From assembly GCF_027579695.1 (NCBI RefSeq), contig NC_083577.1:43750198-43814197 (forward strand): 64,000 nt of DNA, in the 5' to 3' direction. The stretch comes from Neoarius graeffei. Its lineage: Eukaryota; Chordata; Actinopteri; Siluriformes; Ariidae. Within the stretch, counting starts at the first letter, position 1, and each line of letters starts with the position of its first letter. The notes under the pieces were generated by a model, which was not told the DNA's origin, made no database searches, and worked only from the letters and a program-made list of their open reading frames with translations. Of the stretch, positions 1 through 10,711 are shown piece after piece. A program made the translations under genes and the position numbers.

Positions 1-22
1 CACAGTACCTGAGTGAACCTCT

Positions 23-745
23 TGTGACCGATTGGGCTACACCCCTCAATCTGAGTCATGATTATTCCAGCTTTGTGGTTGGCAGAGCCACAAGCAAGGG
101 GAGTACTGGCGCAACTTTTATTCTGATAAAAAGTCAGTACTGAGTGCCATAGGATCCTCTCATTCCGCTGTGGCATTGTAGCCAGTGCACCTGTGTGGTG
201 GCTGGCGTGAAGTCTCCCATTTCAGCTGGGAGTAGTGTTGCCAGGGGTTCTTTGCCTTCAGTGTTCTTTTTGGTCTAGTCGAGGTTTATGATCGAGGTCT
301 GGGCAAGCCTTAGTGGTGAAATGAATGACACCGGAACCATCTGAAGCGAGCGGTCTAATTGTGTCGGTCCCATCAATCAGTGAGCCTGTTTTCATTTAGC
401 ATCGTTTGGTATCTGCGGTGGTATCGTACACTTGCCTCGGCTTCCCACACCGACAGCAAGTTGCTGTTCCGTTGCCATCTTGTGTTGGTCCACATCCGTT
501 TGGGGCAGCCATTCCATCTCTGCATTGGCTATTCTGTCTAGTCCCCTGTCTGAGTTGATGTTTATTGTTTTCACAATTAACGCGGGCTATGTTCGTGATT
601 ATGTATTTGTGTTTTTGTGTGATTAATTTACTTACGTCTTGTCTGTGTTTTTATTTACTTTCTGTTGTCTGGTGATTAGTGGCTGGGGTTGTGTAGTGCC
701 TCTGGTGTTGCATGCACCAGCTAATTGCTCTTGAGTGTTTGTGAG

Positions 746-801
<56 letters not shown>

Positions 802-1768
802 TAGCATATTAGTAGTGAGTGGTTGTATGCAGGTGTGGCAACCAGGGCGGCTGCACTCCCACCTCTGCTGGTCCTGTATGTCCATGTCAACTCTTTGCTA
901 GCTCTCTGCTGCATAGGATAAGTATTTCATTTTCCCTCGGTTTGGAGGTTTGGTAGCCAACATTGTTGACTATTACCCTGTGCTCAATCTCTCTTCTCTT
1001 TCTTTGGGCAGGTACTGGGAGCTCTGTCCAGAGCAGCCGGTCTTCAGGTGGTGGAAGTCCTTCACGTTTCCTTCGCTGCGTGCACAGTTGGTGTTTTTTA
1101 TATTCTCTTGCAGTGCTTATTTGCTTAATTTGTGTTTATTCTTTCACGTGTGGTGTTTTCAGTGTCTCTGCTGTCCCTTTCCTCTGTGCTGCCTGTGGTA
1201 AGTCCCAACTCTGACCCTAGCTCGTTATTCTTCTTACCCCTTTCTAATAGCAATATAACAGCAGAGAGCAGCCTTGTCCCCAGTGTGCCACGTGCGTATG
1301 TCACCTGGCCCCCTCTGTTCCCATCCCCCCCGTTGTTGAATGGGCCATATGCGCCCTGGAGTGTTATGGTGATGCCCCTGTATGGCACAGCCTCATAAAT
1401 GTTTGTTTGATGTCCTTGTGATGTGTTTATTGTATCGTATTGGTTGTTAATTTGGATTCTCATGGTGGCTCAGGGTCTGTCCAAGCTGATCTGACAGCCT
1501 GGTTCTTCGTTCCAGCCCATCTGCATATTTTGCACATTGTGCCTGCTGTCAATTTCGTGAACTGTGAATAGTGTTTTAATTATTGCATAACTTGTGATTT
1601 TAATAAATATGATTGTGAACATATCTCTGGCCTAAGAGTGTCTTTTGAACCTGTGTCCTGTTTTTGTAATACATTGGTGTGATATTGAGGTTCCTAGTGG
1701 CCTTCCCCCACCCTAGGTGGCATAGTCGGTCAAATACCAAATTTCTAAACTTAAGTGCCACTGTTACA
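23..1768 (+). repeat. 5' LTR of Ty3/gypsy element A
   Basis: It matches 9102-10711 along its length and begins TGTGAC and ends GTTACA. It contains a (TG)n run at about 749-798 and an AATAAA-type signal near 1600. Relative to the 3' LTR it carries about 145 extra bases around 1381-1525, so the two LTRs differ by an indel as well as by substitutions. Short open frames inside it are not genes. Confidence 0.93.
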
Positions 1769-1770
1769 TC

Positions 1771-1786
1771 TGGCGTAGCCGGCAGG
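1771..1786 (+). promoter_or_regulatory. Primer binding site, tRNA-Ser type
   Basis: Two bases after the LTR end the sequence reads TGGCGTAGCCGGCAGG. The remembered 3' end of vertebrate tRNA-Ser(AGA) plus CCA is complementary to this with one mismatch. The position and the TGG start fit a primer site. The tRNA identity rests on memory and would need checking against fish tRNAs. Confidence 0.75.
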
Positions 1787-2018
1787 CTTGACACTCTTTA
1801 AGGCAGAGATACAAGTTATATTTTTAGATAGAGGTACAAGTGCTATTGTTGGTGTTGCTGTAATTTGTTTTTTTTCTTCCTTCCTTTTACAGATGGAGAT
1901 TGTGGATCGGCACAGTTTGACTTTTTGAGTGACAACAGAACAGTAGCTTCCCATTAGACTGGGGCAACTACTTTGAAGTAGGGTGTCTGAATTGTTTTTG
2001 TTTAGCCGCATTGCTAGG

Positions 2019-3074
2019 ATGGAGGATGAATTACAACAGCTGCGAGATCAGGTTGCCCAATTGCACGCGGAAAATGAGCGCCTTCGTCAACAGCCTACCG
2101 CTGGTTCTGCACAGTTACAGGGTCCCCCGTTAGGGTCTGTCCCAGCGCCTCAGGGTGTAGAACACGTAATAGTTATACCCAGAGACCGGAAGTGTGCGAC
2201 GTTTTATGGTAGAATGGGAATTAAGATCATTGAGTGGATTGAGGAGGTGCAGGCATACATGCGGGCTCGGCACCTGTCTTTAGTAGATCAGGCATACTTC
2301 ATCTTTGACCATCTAGAAGGTGAGGCAAAGGACGAGATTAAGTATCGCCCAGCGGCTGAACGCAGAGACCCCCCAAAAATTTTGGATATCTTGAGGGAGC
2401 TTTATGGCTGTAGTCAGTCTTATGTGACTTTACAGCAGGCCTTTTTCTCCCGGCAACAGCAGGAGGGGGAGTCCCTGCAGGAATTTTCTTTAGCCCTTCT
2501 GGCATTAATGGACCAGGTAAAGAGACGGGCCCCTGATGGTGTGCCCAACTCTGAGGCTCTTCTTCATGACCAGTTTATTGAACATGTCTTAGACAGCAGT
2601 CTTCATTGGGAACTGAAGCAGTTTGCCTGGCGTGAGCCTCAAGCTACACTGCTGGAAACGCGTAGGGAGGCTATGACGTGGGAGCAGGAAGGATTCCCCG
2701 GGGGGGCTAGGGCACGGAGTTTCTCTTTGCCAGCTGCATATGGTGTACAATACGGTATACAGGGCCGCCCCCCTTTAGCCTCTCCTACGGCTTTTCAGGG
2801 TAATGAGTTGGGGGAGTTGAAAGAACTTTTGAAGCGGCAGCAGGAACAGCTGAACCAGCTTACCCAAACTGTGGCCTCTCTACAGCAGGCACCAGCTTAC
2901 ACTCGTCCGTCGCGTAATGGGTCCGTAATATGTAGATGGTGTCAACAGCCGGGTCACTTTGCACGAGACTGTGATGGGCAACGAGTTCCTTTTCGACTGC
3001 AAGCCAGCTTGAGTTCTGGGCAACCCTCCAATATGGGAGGGGCCTACTTCTCTTCTCAGCAGTCGGGAAACTGA
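2019..3074 (+). CDS. gag: Gag polyprotein of Ty3/gypsy element A
   Basis: This 351-codon open frame encodes the structural protein of the retrotransposon particle. I start it at ATG 2019; the frame stays open upstream to GTG 1983, but there is no earlier ATG. The N-terminus is a short coiled coil (EDELQQLRDQVAQLHAENERL). The middle carries the conserved gag helices, around IIEWIEEVQAYMRARH and FFSRQQQEGESLQEFSLALL. A CCHC zinc knuckle (CRWCQQPGHFARDC) lies near the C-terminus and should bind the RNA genome. The frame ends at TGA 3072-3074, directly after a frameshift heptamer, and pol continues in the -1 frame. Gag is the only undamaged frame of this element. Confidence 0.88.
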   Translation: MEDELQQLRDQVAQLHAENERLRQQPTAGSAQLQGPPLGSVPAPQGVEHVIVIPRDRKCATFYGRMGIKIIEWIEEVQAYMRARHLSLVDQAYFIFDHLEGEAKDEIKYRPAAERRDPPKILDILRELYGCSQSYVTLQQAFFSRQQQEGESLQEFSLALLALMDQVKRRAPDGVPNSEALLHDQFIEHVLDSSLHWELKQFAWREPQATLLETRREAMTWEQEGFPGGARARSFSLPAAYGVQYGIQGRPPLASPTAFQGNELGELKELLKRQQEQLNQLTQTVASLQQAPAYTRPSRNGSVICRWCQQPGHFARDCDGQRVPFRLQASLSSGQPSNMGGAYFSSQQSGN

Positions 3075-3105
3075 AACCCACTGAGCTGCCAGGCCACAGC
3101 TCAGT
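3065..3105 (+). promoter_or_regulatory. -1 ribosomal frameshift site between gag and pol
   Basis: The heptamer GGGAAAC at 3065-3071 is read G GGA AAC in the gag frame, which is the X XXY YYZ slippery form. The gag stop TGA follows at once. After an 8-base spacer comes a perfect 9-bp stem, actgagctg (3080-3088) and cagctcagt (3097-3105), around an 8-base loop. The pol frame is -1 to gag and is open from before 3062. Loop bases may pair with the TGGGGG downstream as a pseudoknot; that part is conjecture. Confidence 0.82.
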
Positions 3106-3148
3106 TGGGGGACTTGCTGACTCTTCACACCGGGCGCTTTCCACACTC

Positions 3149-4126
3149 ATGTCGTCATGTCCAACCCTTGATGTCATTATAGGGGGCGTGTTTGTCCCGT
3201 GCTTGGTGGACACAGGATCGATGGTGTCCACCATAACAGAAAGTTTCTTCTTAACCCAGTTTGAGCCATGGGGCGAAGAGCAGCTCCAGTCTTGCCATTG
3301 GCTGCAGTTGAAGGCAGCCAATGGGCTGTTTATTCCGTATATAGGCTACTTGGAATTGGATTTTGTTCTGTGCAGCAAGGTTATACCCCGGTGCGGTGTC
3401 CTGATTGTGAAAGACCCCCAGGGAGGCCCTCCCAGCGTCCCGGGGGTCCTTGGTATGAATGTGATAAGCCGGTGTTATCAGGAACTGTTTGGGGCACATG
3501 GCCCTGCATTGTTTCTCTCTCCTTCTGTTTCCCAGGCCCCAGGTCCAGTCATTGAGGCTGTACAGCTCTGTAATTTGGCTGCAGCTCAAGTTCCACACTC
3601 GCACTATGGAGCCGCCCATGTTAGGGGTCCACAGGCGGTGAGAATTGGTGGTGGCACCATGCAGTTTGTGGCAAGTACCTGCTCGGAGCAACTTTCAGGC
3701 CAGACCACACTGTTTGAGCCATCTGAGTCTGGGTTACCAGCTGGTTTGCTGGCCTCACCCTGTTTGGTCCAGGTACATTGGGGCACTGCCTTTGTGCCTG
3801 TGGTGAATGTGGGAGTGACTGATGTGTTGCTCTATCCACGGGTCAGTTTGGGGTCTCTGACCAGTGTGGAGATAGTTAGTCTGCCAGCTGGGGTTTCAGA
3901 GGTCCACCCCATTTCAGCATCCATCTCTTCCCACGTAGCCACAGAGGAATGTGAAGACAGAGTGGCCAGTGTGGATCTATCTGCCTTTTCAGAACCAGAG
4001 CAGGCCGAAGCGAGAAGCTTGCTGAGGCGTTACCATATGGTCTTCTCCAACCATGAGAGTGACTTGGGGTGCACCAACTTGATATCGCATGACATCCCAT
4101 TGCTGGATGAGGCACCTGTTCGGTAA
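3149..4126 (+). pseudogene. pol: Aspartic protease and linker of element A pol
   Basis: This frame is open from inside gag, so translation would enter by the -1 frameshift; ATG 3149 is only the first methionine. The retroviral-type protease active site is CLVDTGSMVSTI near residues 18-29. It would cut the Gag-Pol polyprotein. The rest is a long linker up to the RT N-terminus (HDIPLLDEAPVR). The frame closes at TAA 4124-4126, but RT homology continues in the same frame straight after it, so this is a nonsense mutation and not the end of the gene. Confidence 0.85.
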
Positions 4127-4848
4127 CGACATCGCTGTATCCCACCTTCTGACTACGAAGCCATGAAAGCTCATATAAACCAGCTCTTGGAATCGCAGGT
4201 AATAAGGGAAAGTAGTAGTCCTTACGCATCTCCCGTCATCTTGGCTAAAAAGAAAGATGGTAGTCTGCGCATGTGCGTAGATTACCGCTTGCTGAATAGC
4301 AAGACGCGGAAGGACTCGTTTCCCCTGCTGCGAATTGAAGAAAGCTTGGATGCCCTAGCTGGGGCTCAATGGTTTTCCACACTTGACCTCGCTAGTGGCT
4401 ACAACCAGGTGCCAGTCTTGGAGCAGAATAAGCCCAAAACAGCCTTCTGTACTCCATTTGGTCTATTTGAATGGAACCGGATGCCTTTTGGGCTTTGTAA
4501 TGCTCCAAGTACCTTTCAACGTCTGATGCAACAGATGTTTGGAGACCAGCAGTGCCAGTTGCTTTTGTTGTATTTGGATGACATTGTTATCTTTTCCTCT
4601 TCCGTCCATCAGCACTTGCAGCGCCTGGAAACCATCCTTAGCCGTCTCCACATTGAAGGCTTAAAGGCCAAGTTGGAGAAGTGTGCCTTCTTTTGCCAAC
4701 AGGTTAAGTACCTGAGGCACGTCATTTCTCGTGAAGGGGTTGCCACAGATCCATCTAAAATTGAAGCGGTCTCGACTTGGAAACAACCTCATCATGTTTC
4801 TGAGCTGCATTCTTTTTTGGGCTTTGCGGGTTATTACCGCCGCTGGAG
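4127..4848 (+). pseudogene. pol: Reverse transcriptase domain of element A pol
   Basis: Same frame as the protease, immediately after the TAA at 4124. Conserved RT blocks appear in order: VIRESSSPYASPVILAKKKDG, MCVDYRLLNSKT, FSTLDLASGYNQV, FGLCNAPSTFQRLM, and the catalytic YLDDIVIF at about 4571-4594, then FLGFAGYYRRW. The RT would copy element RNA into cDNA in the cytoplasmic particle. Near 4845 the frame shifts: after GYYRRW the plus-2 frame turns to unrelated residues and RNase H resumes in another frame at about 4850. No catalytic residue looks altered within the domain. Confidence 0.87.
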
Positions 4849-5751
4849 GGTTTTGCGAAGCTGGCGGGCCCGCTGCACAAGTTGGTGGCTGACCTATCCA
4901 ATAGGAAGGTCAAACGGGGAACTGGGCAGGATCTGGGAACCGCATGGAGAGGGCAGTGTGAGGAGAGCTTCGAAGCCCTGAAGGCCAAGCAGGTGTCGGC
5001 ACCTGTCTTGGCCTATGCCGATTTCTCCCGTCCTTTCATTCTGGAAGTCGACGCCAGCCATAGTGGCCTTGGCGCTGTACTTTCCCAGGAATGGGAGGGG
5101 GTGGTCCGGCCGGTGGCTTATGCCAGCCGAGGTCTTAGGCCCACTGAGCGCAACATGAGCAATTATAGCTCTATGAAATTGGAGTTTCTTGCGCTCAAGT
5201 GGGCCATGACCGAAAAGTTTAGAGAATACCTTCTGGGCCAGCGGTGAGTGGTATTTATGGATAATAACCCCTTGAGCTATTTACATTCTGCTAAATTGGG
5301 GGCCACAGAGCACCAGTGGGCCGCACAGCTGGCAGCCTTTGACTTTGAAATCAAGTACCAGTCGGGACGCAGCAATAAAAACGCTGATGCCCTGTCTAGG
5401 CAGCACATGTCTGGAGCCAGTTTGGGGGAGTATGTGCTTCCTGGGACGGTAGTCCCAGCAGATTTACAGCAAGCCCCTGCAGCACCCCAAGCTGGCCCAG
5501 CTGTATAAGCTTCCATTTCTGTGTTCCCTCAACGGTCGGCTCTGGAGGTTCGGGCCCTTCAAGAAGCTGGCCCAACGTTGAGGACTGTGTTAACCTTTTG
5601 GCATAGGGGCTCTCCACCCACCGCAGTGGAGAGACTGGTAGCTTCCAAGCCGGTATTGGGCTTTTTGCGTCAGTGGTCTCGCTTGGTTGAGAGGGAGGGA
5701 GTACTATATCGTCGCATCTTTAGATTGGATGGGAAGGAGGAATTGTTCTAG
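4849..5751 (+). pseudogene. pol: RNase H domain and linker of element A pol
   Basis: After the frameshift near 4845 the frame reads the end of the thumb and connection region (FEALKAKQVSAPVLAYAD), then RNase H (FILEVDASHSGLGAVLSQE, VAYASRGL, KLEFLALKWAM, VVFMDNNPLSYL, ALSRQ). RNase H would degrade the RNA template during cDNA synthesis. Three in-frame stops interrupt it: TGA 5245-5247 inside the domain, TAA 5506-5508 in the linker, and TAG 5749-5751 just before the integrase zinc finger. The frame stays the same through all three, which points to point mutations. Confidence 0.85.
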
Positions 5752-6582
5752 CTCCTTTTACCCTCCTCCCTTCAATCTGAAATTCTACAGCAGCTTCACC
5801 AAGACCACGGCCACCAGGGAGTGGAGCGCACAGCTGAACTTGTGCACCGCCGCTGTTTTTGGCCAGGGTTGCTCTCCGATGTCCAGCAGTGGTGTAGGGA
5901 ATGTGGCCGGTGCCAGTTGGCAACAGATTCGGGCCCTCACTCGCATAGTTTCATGGGCCACCTCCTGGCATCTCGGCCCAATGAAATTGTGGCGATCGAC
6001 TTCACCCAGTTGGAAGCGTCTAGAAATGGAGTCGAAAATGTGTTGGTCATGACGGACGTTTTTAGCAAGTATACCCAAGCTGTGCCTACCCGTAACCAAC
6101 GAGCCCAAACTGTCGCTCAGGTACTACTGCATGAGTGGTTTTATAGGTTCGGGGTGCCTAGCCGTATCCACTCTGATCAGGGGAGGTCGTTTGAAAGTGG
6201 GCTTATACAGCAGCTTTGTTTACTGTATGGTGTAACAAAATCCCGCACCACTCCCTACCATCCAGCAGGGAATGGGCAATGCGAACGGTTTAACAGGACC
6301 CTCCATAACTTGCTTTGCACTATACCAACTATCCAGAAGCATGAGTGGATGTCTTGTCTCCCGCAGGTAGTATACTGTTATAACACCACCCCACATCACA
6401 CCACTGGAGAGTCTCCCTATTTTCTTATGTTTGGGCGGGAACCCACGCTCCCCATTGATTTCCTCCTGGGACGCGTTCAAGAACCATTGCCAGGGACAGT
6501 TCAACAGTGGATCATCGAACATCAGGAAAGGTTGAGGTTGGGCTTCCAAGGTGCACGGGACCGGCTGGTGGCCGCTGCAGAA
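5752..6582 (+). pseudogene. pol: Integrase of element A, N-terminal and catalytic parts
   Basis: This stretch encodes the HHCC zinc finger (the histidines around 5800-5815, then CRECGRC) and the DDE catalytic core: AIDFTQ, HSDQGRSFES and GQCERFNRTL give the D, D and E. The enzyme would insert cDNA into the genome. The frame is open from after the TAG at 5749 but is cut at 6583 by a hAT transposon. The remaining C-terminal part lies at 8378-9106. Subtracting the 1787-bp insert and one 8-bp TSD copy (1795 bases) puts both halves in one frame, so the insertion did not otherwise damage the gene. Confidence 0.88.
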
Positions 6583-7414
6583 TAGAGGTCTGCGCGGGAC
6601 AGAATTTTCAGTCCCGCTCCCACCCGCTCCCACATTGCGCAGTCCCGCTCCTGCCTGCTCCCGCAAAGAATTATGATTTTCAGTCCCGCTCCCGCCCGCG
6701 CCTACCATATTTTGTCCCACTCCCGCCCGCAAATCCCGCATGATGCAGACGTTCACGTTATTTCTCATGAAAGTTCTTGTCATTGGCTTGGGGAATTAAA
6801 CATGCTGAGCTTAGCTGAGCTCTCCACTGACCGATCCTTCATTTATTGTAAGTTTATTGTTTAGACTCTGACATTCTGCTGCCACATTTCAAGTTGAGCG
6901 CTGCATGCGCTCATGATTGACAGCTCTTGCTTTGATTGACAGCTCTCATTTTGCGCACTCGCACTCCCACTTCCGAGTCTGTGGCGTTATGATTCCAACC
7001 GTGATTTCATTCTCCTCTCATATGAAGTGCTGCGCAACCACAACCAGCTCCTCAGATTATACACTGTCTATTTCTAGCTTTAAATTGAACAATCTGTGCG
7101 ATACACAGTCCTTTTTAATACTAGTTAACAGGGCCGGTTCTGGAGGGGTAGCAACGGTAGCATTTGCACCCGGGACTGGTGTGGAGAGGGGCCCCAAAAA
7201 ATAAGATAAAATAAAAAATAAAGAGTTCTCTCTGTTCCTGAATAAGTGCATTACTGAGTGTCTCTGAGCAAAGGACAGCCTGAATGTTGCAACCTCCCTA
7301 TTGGCTGTTTATTGGTTGTTTGTAAAAATGTATCAATTGTTGCCCTTCCCACAGGAATCATTGCGGGCTCAAGAGATGAGACCTGACAAGTTAGTTCATT
7401 GGTAGCAGAACAAA

Positions 7415-7618
7415 ATGTCTGGACAAAAATTGGGTTTTCAGAAAAGGAAAGAAAATAAACGCAGGGTCGAAAATACAAAAAAGGAGGCAGAAAATGCAAA
7501 ACGAGTATACAGTATACTTCTTGGCTTAGTAGACGAACAGAAGAAATCGAGGACACAGGGATGGTTACTTTTTAAGGCAGCCCACCGTGGCTGTGCAAGC
7601 TGTCAGTTGTGTCATTGA
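7415..7618 (+). pseudogene. Remnant of hAT transposase N-terminus
   Basis: A 67-codon frame starts MSGQKLGFQKRKENKRRVEN. Many zinc-finger hAT transposases of fish start with a similar basic segment (family memory). It ends in the tandem repeat that follows. It lies in the middle of a deleted hAT copy, which supports the reading, but the match is short and the call stays tentative. Confidence 0.45.
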
Positions 7619-7710
7619 ATAGTTACTTTAGGCAGCCCGCTGTGGCTGTGCAAGCTGTCAGTTGTGTCATTGAATGGTTACTTTTTAAGGCAGCCCACCG
7701 TGGCTGCAGG
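7562..7710 (+). repeat. Tandem repeat inside nested hAT
   Basis: A unit of about 56 bases (ggttactttttaaggcagcc, then ccaccgtggctgtgcaagctg and onward) is repeated about 2.6 times. The second unit has a 3-base deletion and the third is cut short. Confidence 0.85.
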
Positions 7711-7797
7711 CTTATTTATTATAGCCCATTTAGTTAAAATAGTTGATGTAAAATGTTTATAGTTATAGTTATGTGATGGTTGTCCTGATTTAGACTG

Positions 7798-7828
<31 letters not shown>

Positions 7829-8377
7829 TTGGGGGGGTTGCGCGATGTTGCACCCAGGTCCAGATTAGGGCAGAACCGGCCCTGCTAGTTAATACTTTTT
7901 AATACTTTTTTAAATACCTTTTAATACTTAGGACTAATACTCTTCACTTTTTAACGGTAAATGTACCTCTTTTTAAAGCAGCACTTACTTCTGAAGCACT
8001 GTGAGCTTCACTAGAGGAGCTCTGCTCTTCTGCCATGATCGGAGATCTCAAACATGGAAGAGCGGAAAGGAATCGGAAATGTACGCGAGATTAGACCACA
8101 TTCGCAAATTTAGGCATCTTAAAATGTTATTAATGCCAAATAAAATATCCAGCACAAATTATATACGATAGACATAAATTAATCATTTATAAATGTTATT
8201 TTAAACACATTTTTAGTTAGTGGGACTGCAGCTAATCACTTCTCCCACCCGCGCCCGCATTGTGCACTCCCCCTCCCGCCCACACCCGCAATGAGCTTTC
8301 AAAATTTGTCCCACGCCGCACTGCTTTGCGTCGGGTCCCGCGGGACTCCTGCGGGAGTGCAGGGCTCTACTGCAGAA

Positions 8378-9106
8378 CGTAGAAAAAAGCGTCACGATTT
8401 ACAGGTGCATGAAGCCCCTTTACTAGAAGGCCAGTTGGTCTACCTAAGGGTCCACAGCGCTAGAGGTCGGCATAAGATTCAAGACCTCTGGAGTCCGGTC
8501 TCGTACCAGATACTCCGAGCACCTGTTGGACACGGGGCAGTTTACACCATCGCTCCGGTGAGCAACCTGCAAAAAGCCCGAATGGTCCATCGTGACCAGT
8601 TAAAGCCGCAGTTCCCTCTGACCTATGTCACGCAGCAGCCTTCAGTTCTAGCTGCTGCTTATCCCGTTCCCTCTGACCAGCCACCACCTGAGGAGGAGCA
8701 AGTTTTGCTCATAGTCCGTGATTTTCCACCAGCGACGCGTCCTCTCCCGGTTCTTGGATCATCGCCTGGGGCCTCAGGTTCCACTTGTGAGTCCGTTGAC
8801 ATGGGTCCATCTCAGGGCGTTACTCCGTCTCTTGGGGTTGCTGGCTCAGAAAGCACCCCTCTGACACCTGGGGCGGGGCCTGTAGAGGAGGCCTCTGGTT
8901 CCACTACAGCTGGTTGTCATCATACATCACGCTCAACAGCCGGACGGCACTCCAACCTGCACCACCTTCCAAGGTCAGTGGGCCAATTAATCGGGCTACC
9001 CCCTTCGCTCCTGGTTGTGGGATCGGGCCAGAATACCTCTTGCCACTCTAATCCATCATGGGTAGTCGACGGGGCGCCGACTCAAGAAGAGGGGGGTAGA
9101 ATGTGA
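8378..9106 (+). pseudogene. pol: Integrase C-terminal part of element A
   Basis: Downstream of the hAT insertion the integrase frame resumes. It encodes the SH3-like C-terminal domain (GQLVYLRV, GAVYTIAPVSNLQKARMVHRDQLKPQ) and then a long Pro/Ser/Gly-rich tail without chromodomain features. The stop TGA at 9104-9106 lies in the first bases of the 3' LTR, an overlap seen in other compact LTR elements. The open frame that starts further upstream at 8291 includes transposon sequence and is not the real start. Confidence 0.85.
9085..9101 (+). promoter_or_regulatory. Polypurine tract of element A
   Basis: The purine-rich run aagaagaggggggtagaa ends directly at the 3' LTR start (9102). This is where plus-strand DNA synthesis is primed. 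Confidence 0.88.
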
Positions 9107-9825
9107 CTGATTGGGCTACACTCCTCAATCTGAGTCATGATTATTCCAGGTTTGTGGTTGGCGGAGCCACAAGCAAGGGGAGTACTGGCGCGACTTTTAT
9201 TCTGATAAAAAGTCAGTATTGAGTGCTGTAGGATCCTCTCATTCCACTGTGGCGTTGTAGCCAGTGCACCTGTGTGGTGGCTGGTGTGAAGTCTCCCATT
9301 TCAGCTGGGAGTAGTGTTGCCAGGGGTTCTTTGCCTTCAGTGTTCTTTTTGGTCTAGTCGAGGTTTATGATCGAGGTCTGGGCAAGCCTTAGCAGTGGCT
9401 TGAACGACACTGGAACCAGCTGAAGCGAGCGGTCTAATTGTGTCGGTCCCATCAATCAGTGAGCCTGTTTTCATTTAGCATCGTTCAGTATCTGCGGTGG
9501 AATCGTACACTCGCTGCGGCTTCCCACACCGACGGCAAGTTGCTGTTCCGTTGCCATCTTGTGTTGGTCCACATCTGTTTGGGGCAGCCATTCCATCTCT
9601 GCATTGGCTATTCTGTCTAGTCCCCTGTCTATGAGTTGATGTTTATTGTTTTCACAATTAACGCAGGCTATGTTCACGATTATGTATTTGTGTTTTTGTG
9701 TGATTTAATTTACTTACGTCTTGTCTGTGTTTTGATTTACTTTCTGTTGTCTGGTGATTAGTGGCTGGGGTTGTGTAGTGCCTCTGGTGTTGCATGCACC
9801 AGCTAATTGCTCTTGAGTGTTTGTG

Positions 9826-9883
<58 letters not shown>

Positions 9884-10711
9884 ATTAGCATATTAGTAGT
9901 GAGTGGTTGTATGCAGGTGTGGCAACCAGGGCGGCTGCACTCCCTCCTCTGCTGGTCCTGTATGTCCATGTCAACTCTTTGCTAGCTCTCTGCTGCATAG
10001 GATAAGTATTTCGTTTTCCCTCGGTTTGGAGATTTGGTAGCCAACATTGTTGACTATTACCCTGTGCTCAATCTCTCTTCTCTTTCTTTGGGCAGGTACT
10101 GGGAGCTCTGTCCAGAGCAGCCGGTCTTCAGGTGGTGGAAGTCCTTCAAGTTTCCTTCGCTGCATGCACAGTTGGTGATTTTTATATTCTCTTGCAGTGC
10201 TTATTTGCTTAATTTGTGTTTATTCTTTCACGTGTGGTGTTTTCAGGGTCTCTGCTGTCCCTTTCCTCCATGCTGCCTGTGGTAAGCCCCAACTCTGATC
10301 CTAGCTCGTTATTCTTCTTACCCCTTTCTAATAGCAATATAACAGCAGAGAGCAGCCTTGTCCCCAGTGTGCCACGTGCGTATGTCGCCTGGCCCCCTCT
10401 GTTCCCATCCCCCCCCCTTTGTTGAATGGGCCATATGCGCCCTGGGGTGTTATGGTGATGCCCCTGTATATTTTGCACATTGTGCCTGTTGTCAATTTCG
10501 TGAACTGTGAATAGTGTTTTAATTATTGCATAACTTGTGATTTTAATAAATATGATTGTGAACATATCTCTGGCCTAAGAGTGTCTTTCGAACCTGTGTC
10601 CTGTTTTTGTAATACATTGGTGTGATATTGAGGTTCCTAGGGGCCTTCCCCCACCCAAGTTGGTGTAGTCAGTCAAATACCAAATTTCTAAACTTAAGTG
10701 CCACTGTTACA
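9102..10711 (+). repeat. 3' LTR of Ty3/gypsy element A
   Basis: Direct repeat of 23-1768, from TGTGAC to GTTACA. It has a longer (TG)n run at about 9829-9882 and lacks about 145 bases present in the 5' LTR after the motif gatgcccctgtat. It is followed by the TSD ctct. Confidence 0.93.

Larger units (their letters stand above)
7129..7884. mobile_element. Second hAT transposon nested in the first
   Basis: The 14-bp terminal repeats CAGGGCCGGTTCTG are perfect inverts of each other. The 8-bp TSD ctagttaa lies at 7121-7128 and 7885-7892. At 756 bp it is an internally deleted copy. It contains a transposase start remnant at 7415, a ~56-bp tandem repeat at 7562-7710 and a (TG)n run at about 7799-7825. 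Confidence 0.93.
6583..8369. mobile_element. Non-autonomous hAT transposon inserted in integrase
   Basis: It is bounded by the 8-bp TSD ctgcagaa at 6575-6582 and 8370-8377. The ends are inverted: tagaggtctgc at the left, and tagagccctgc when the right end is reverse-complemented. An 8-bp TSD and these ends fit the hAT superfamily. Subterminal stretches rich in cccgctcccgcc occur at both sides. No transposase frame of its own is visible, and a second hAT is nested at 7129-7884. Confidence 0.88.
23..10711 (+). mobile_element. Ty3/gypsy LTR retrotransposon A, full length but inactive
   Basis: The element runs from TGTGAC at the 5' LTR start to GTTACA at the 3' LTR end. It is flanked by the 4-bp direct repeat ctct at 19-22 and 10712-10715. 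The order is LTR, primer site, gag, protease, RT, RNase H, integrase, polypurine tract, LTR. RT before integrase is the Ty3/gypsy order (family knowledge), and I see no env and no chromodomain. Pol has in-frame stops near 4124, 5245, 5506 and 5749, a frameshift near 4845 and a hAT insertion in integrase, so this copy cannot supply its own enzymes. It lies inside an L2-like LINE tail that resumes at 10712. Confidence 0.93.

Noticed and set aside
359..1463. Several short open frames on both strands
   Set aside because: They lie inside the 5' LTR, recur in the 3' LTR, and have no coding features.
1983..2018. Extended gag start at a GTG codon
   Set aside because: There is no ATG before 2019 in frame, and eukaryotic initiation at the ATG is the simpler reading.
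8291..8377. Start of the integrase C-terminal frame at an ATG within the hAT
   Set aside because: These codons are transposon sequence; homology to integrase starts only after the TSD.
749..9882. CRISPR-like or regulatory arrays in the (TG)n runs
   Set aside because: These are simple microsatellites in LTRs without spacers.
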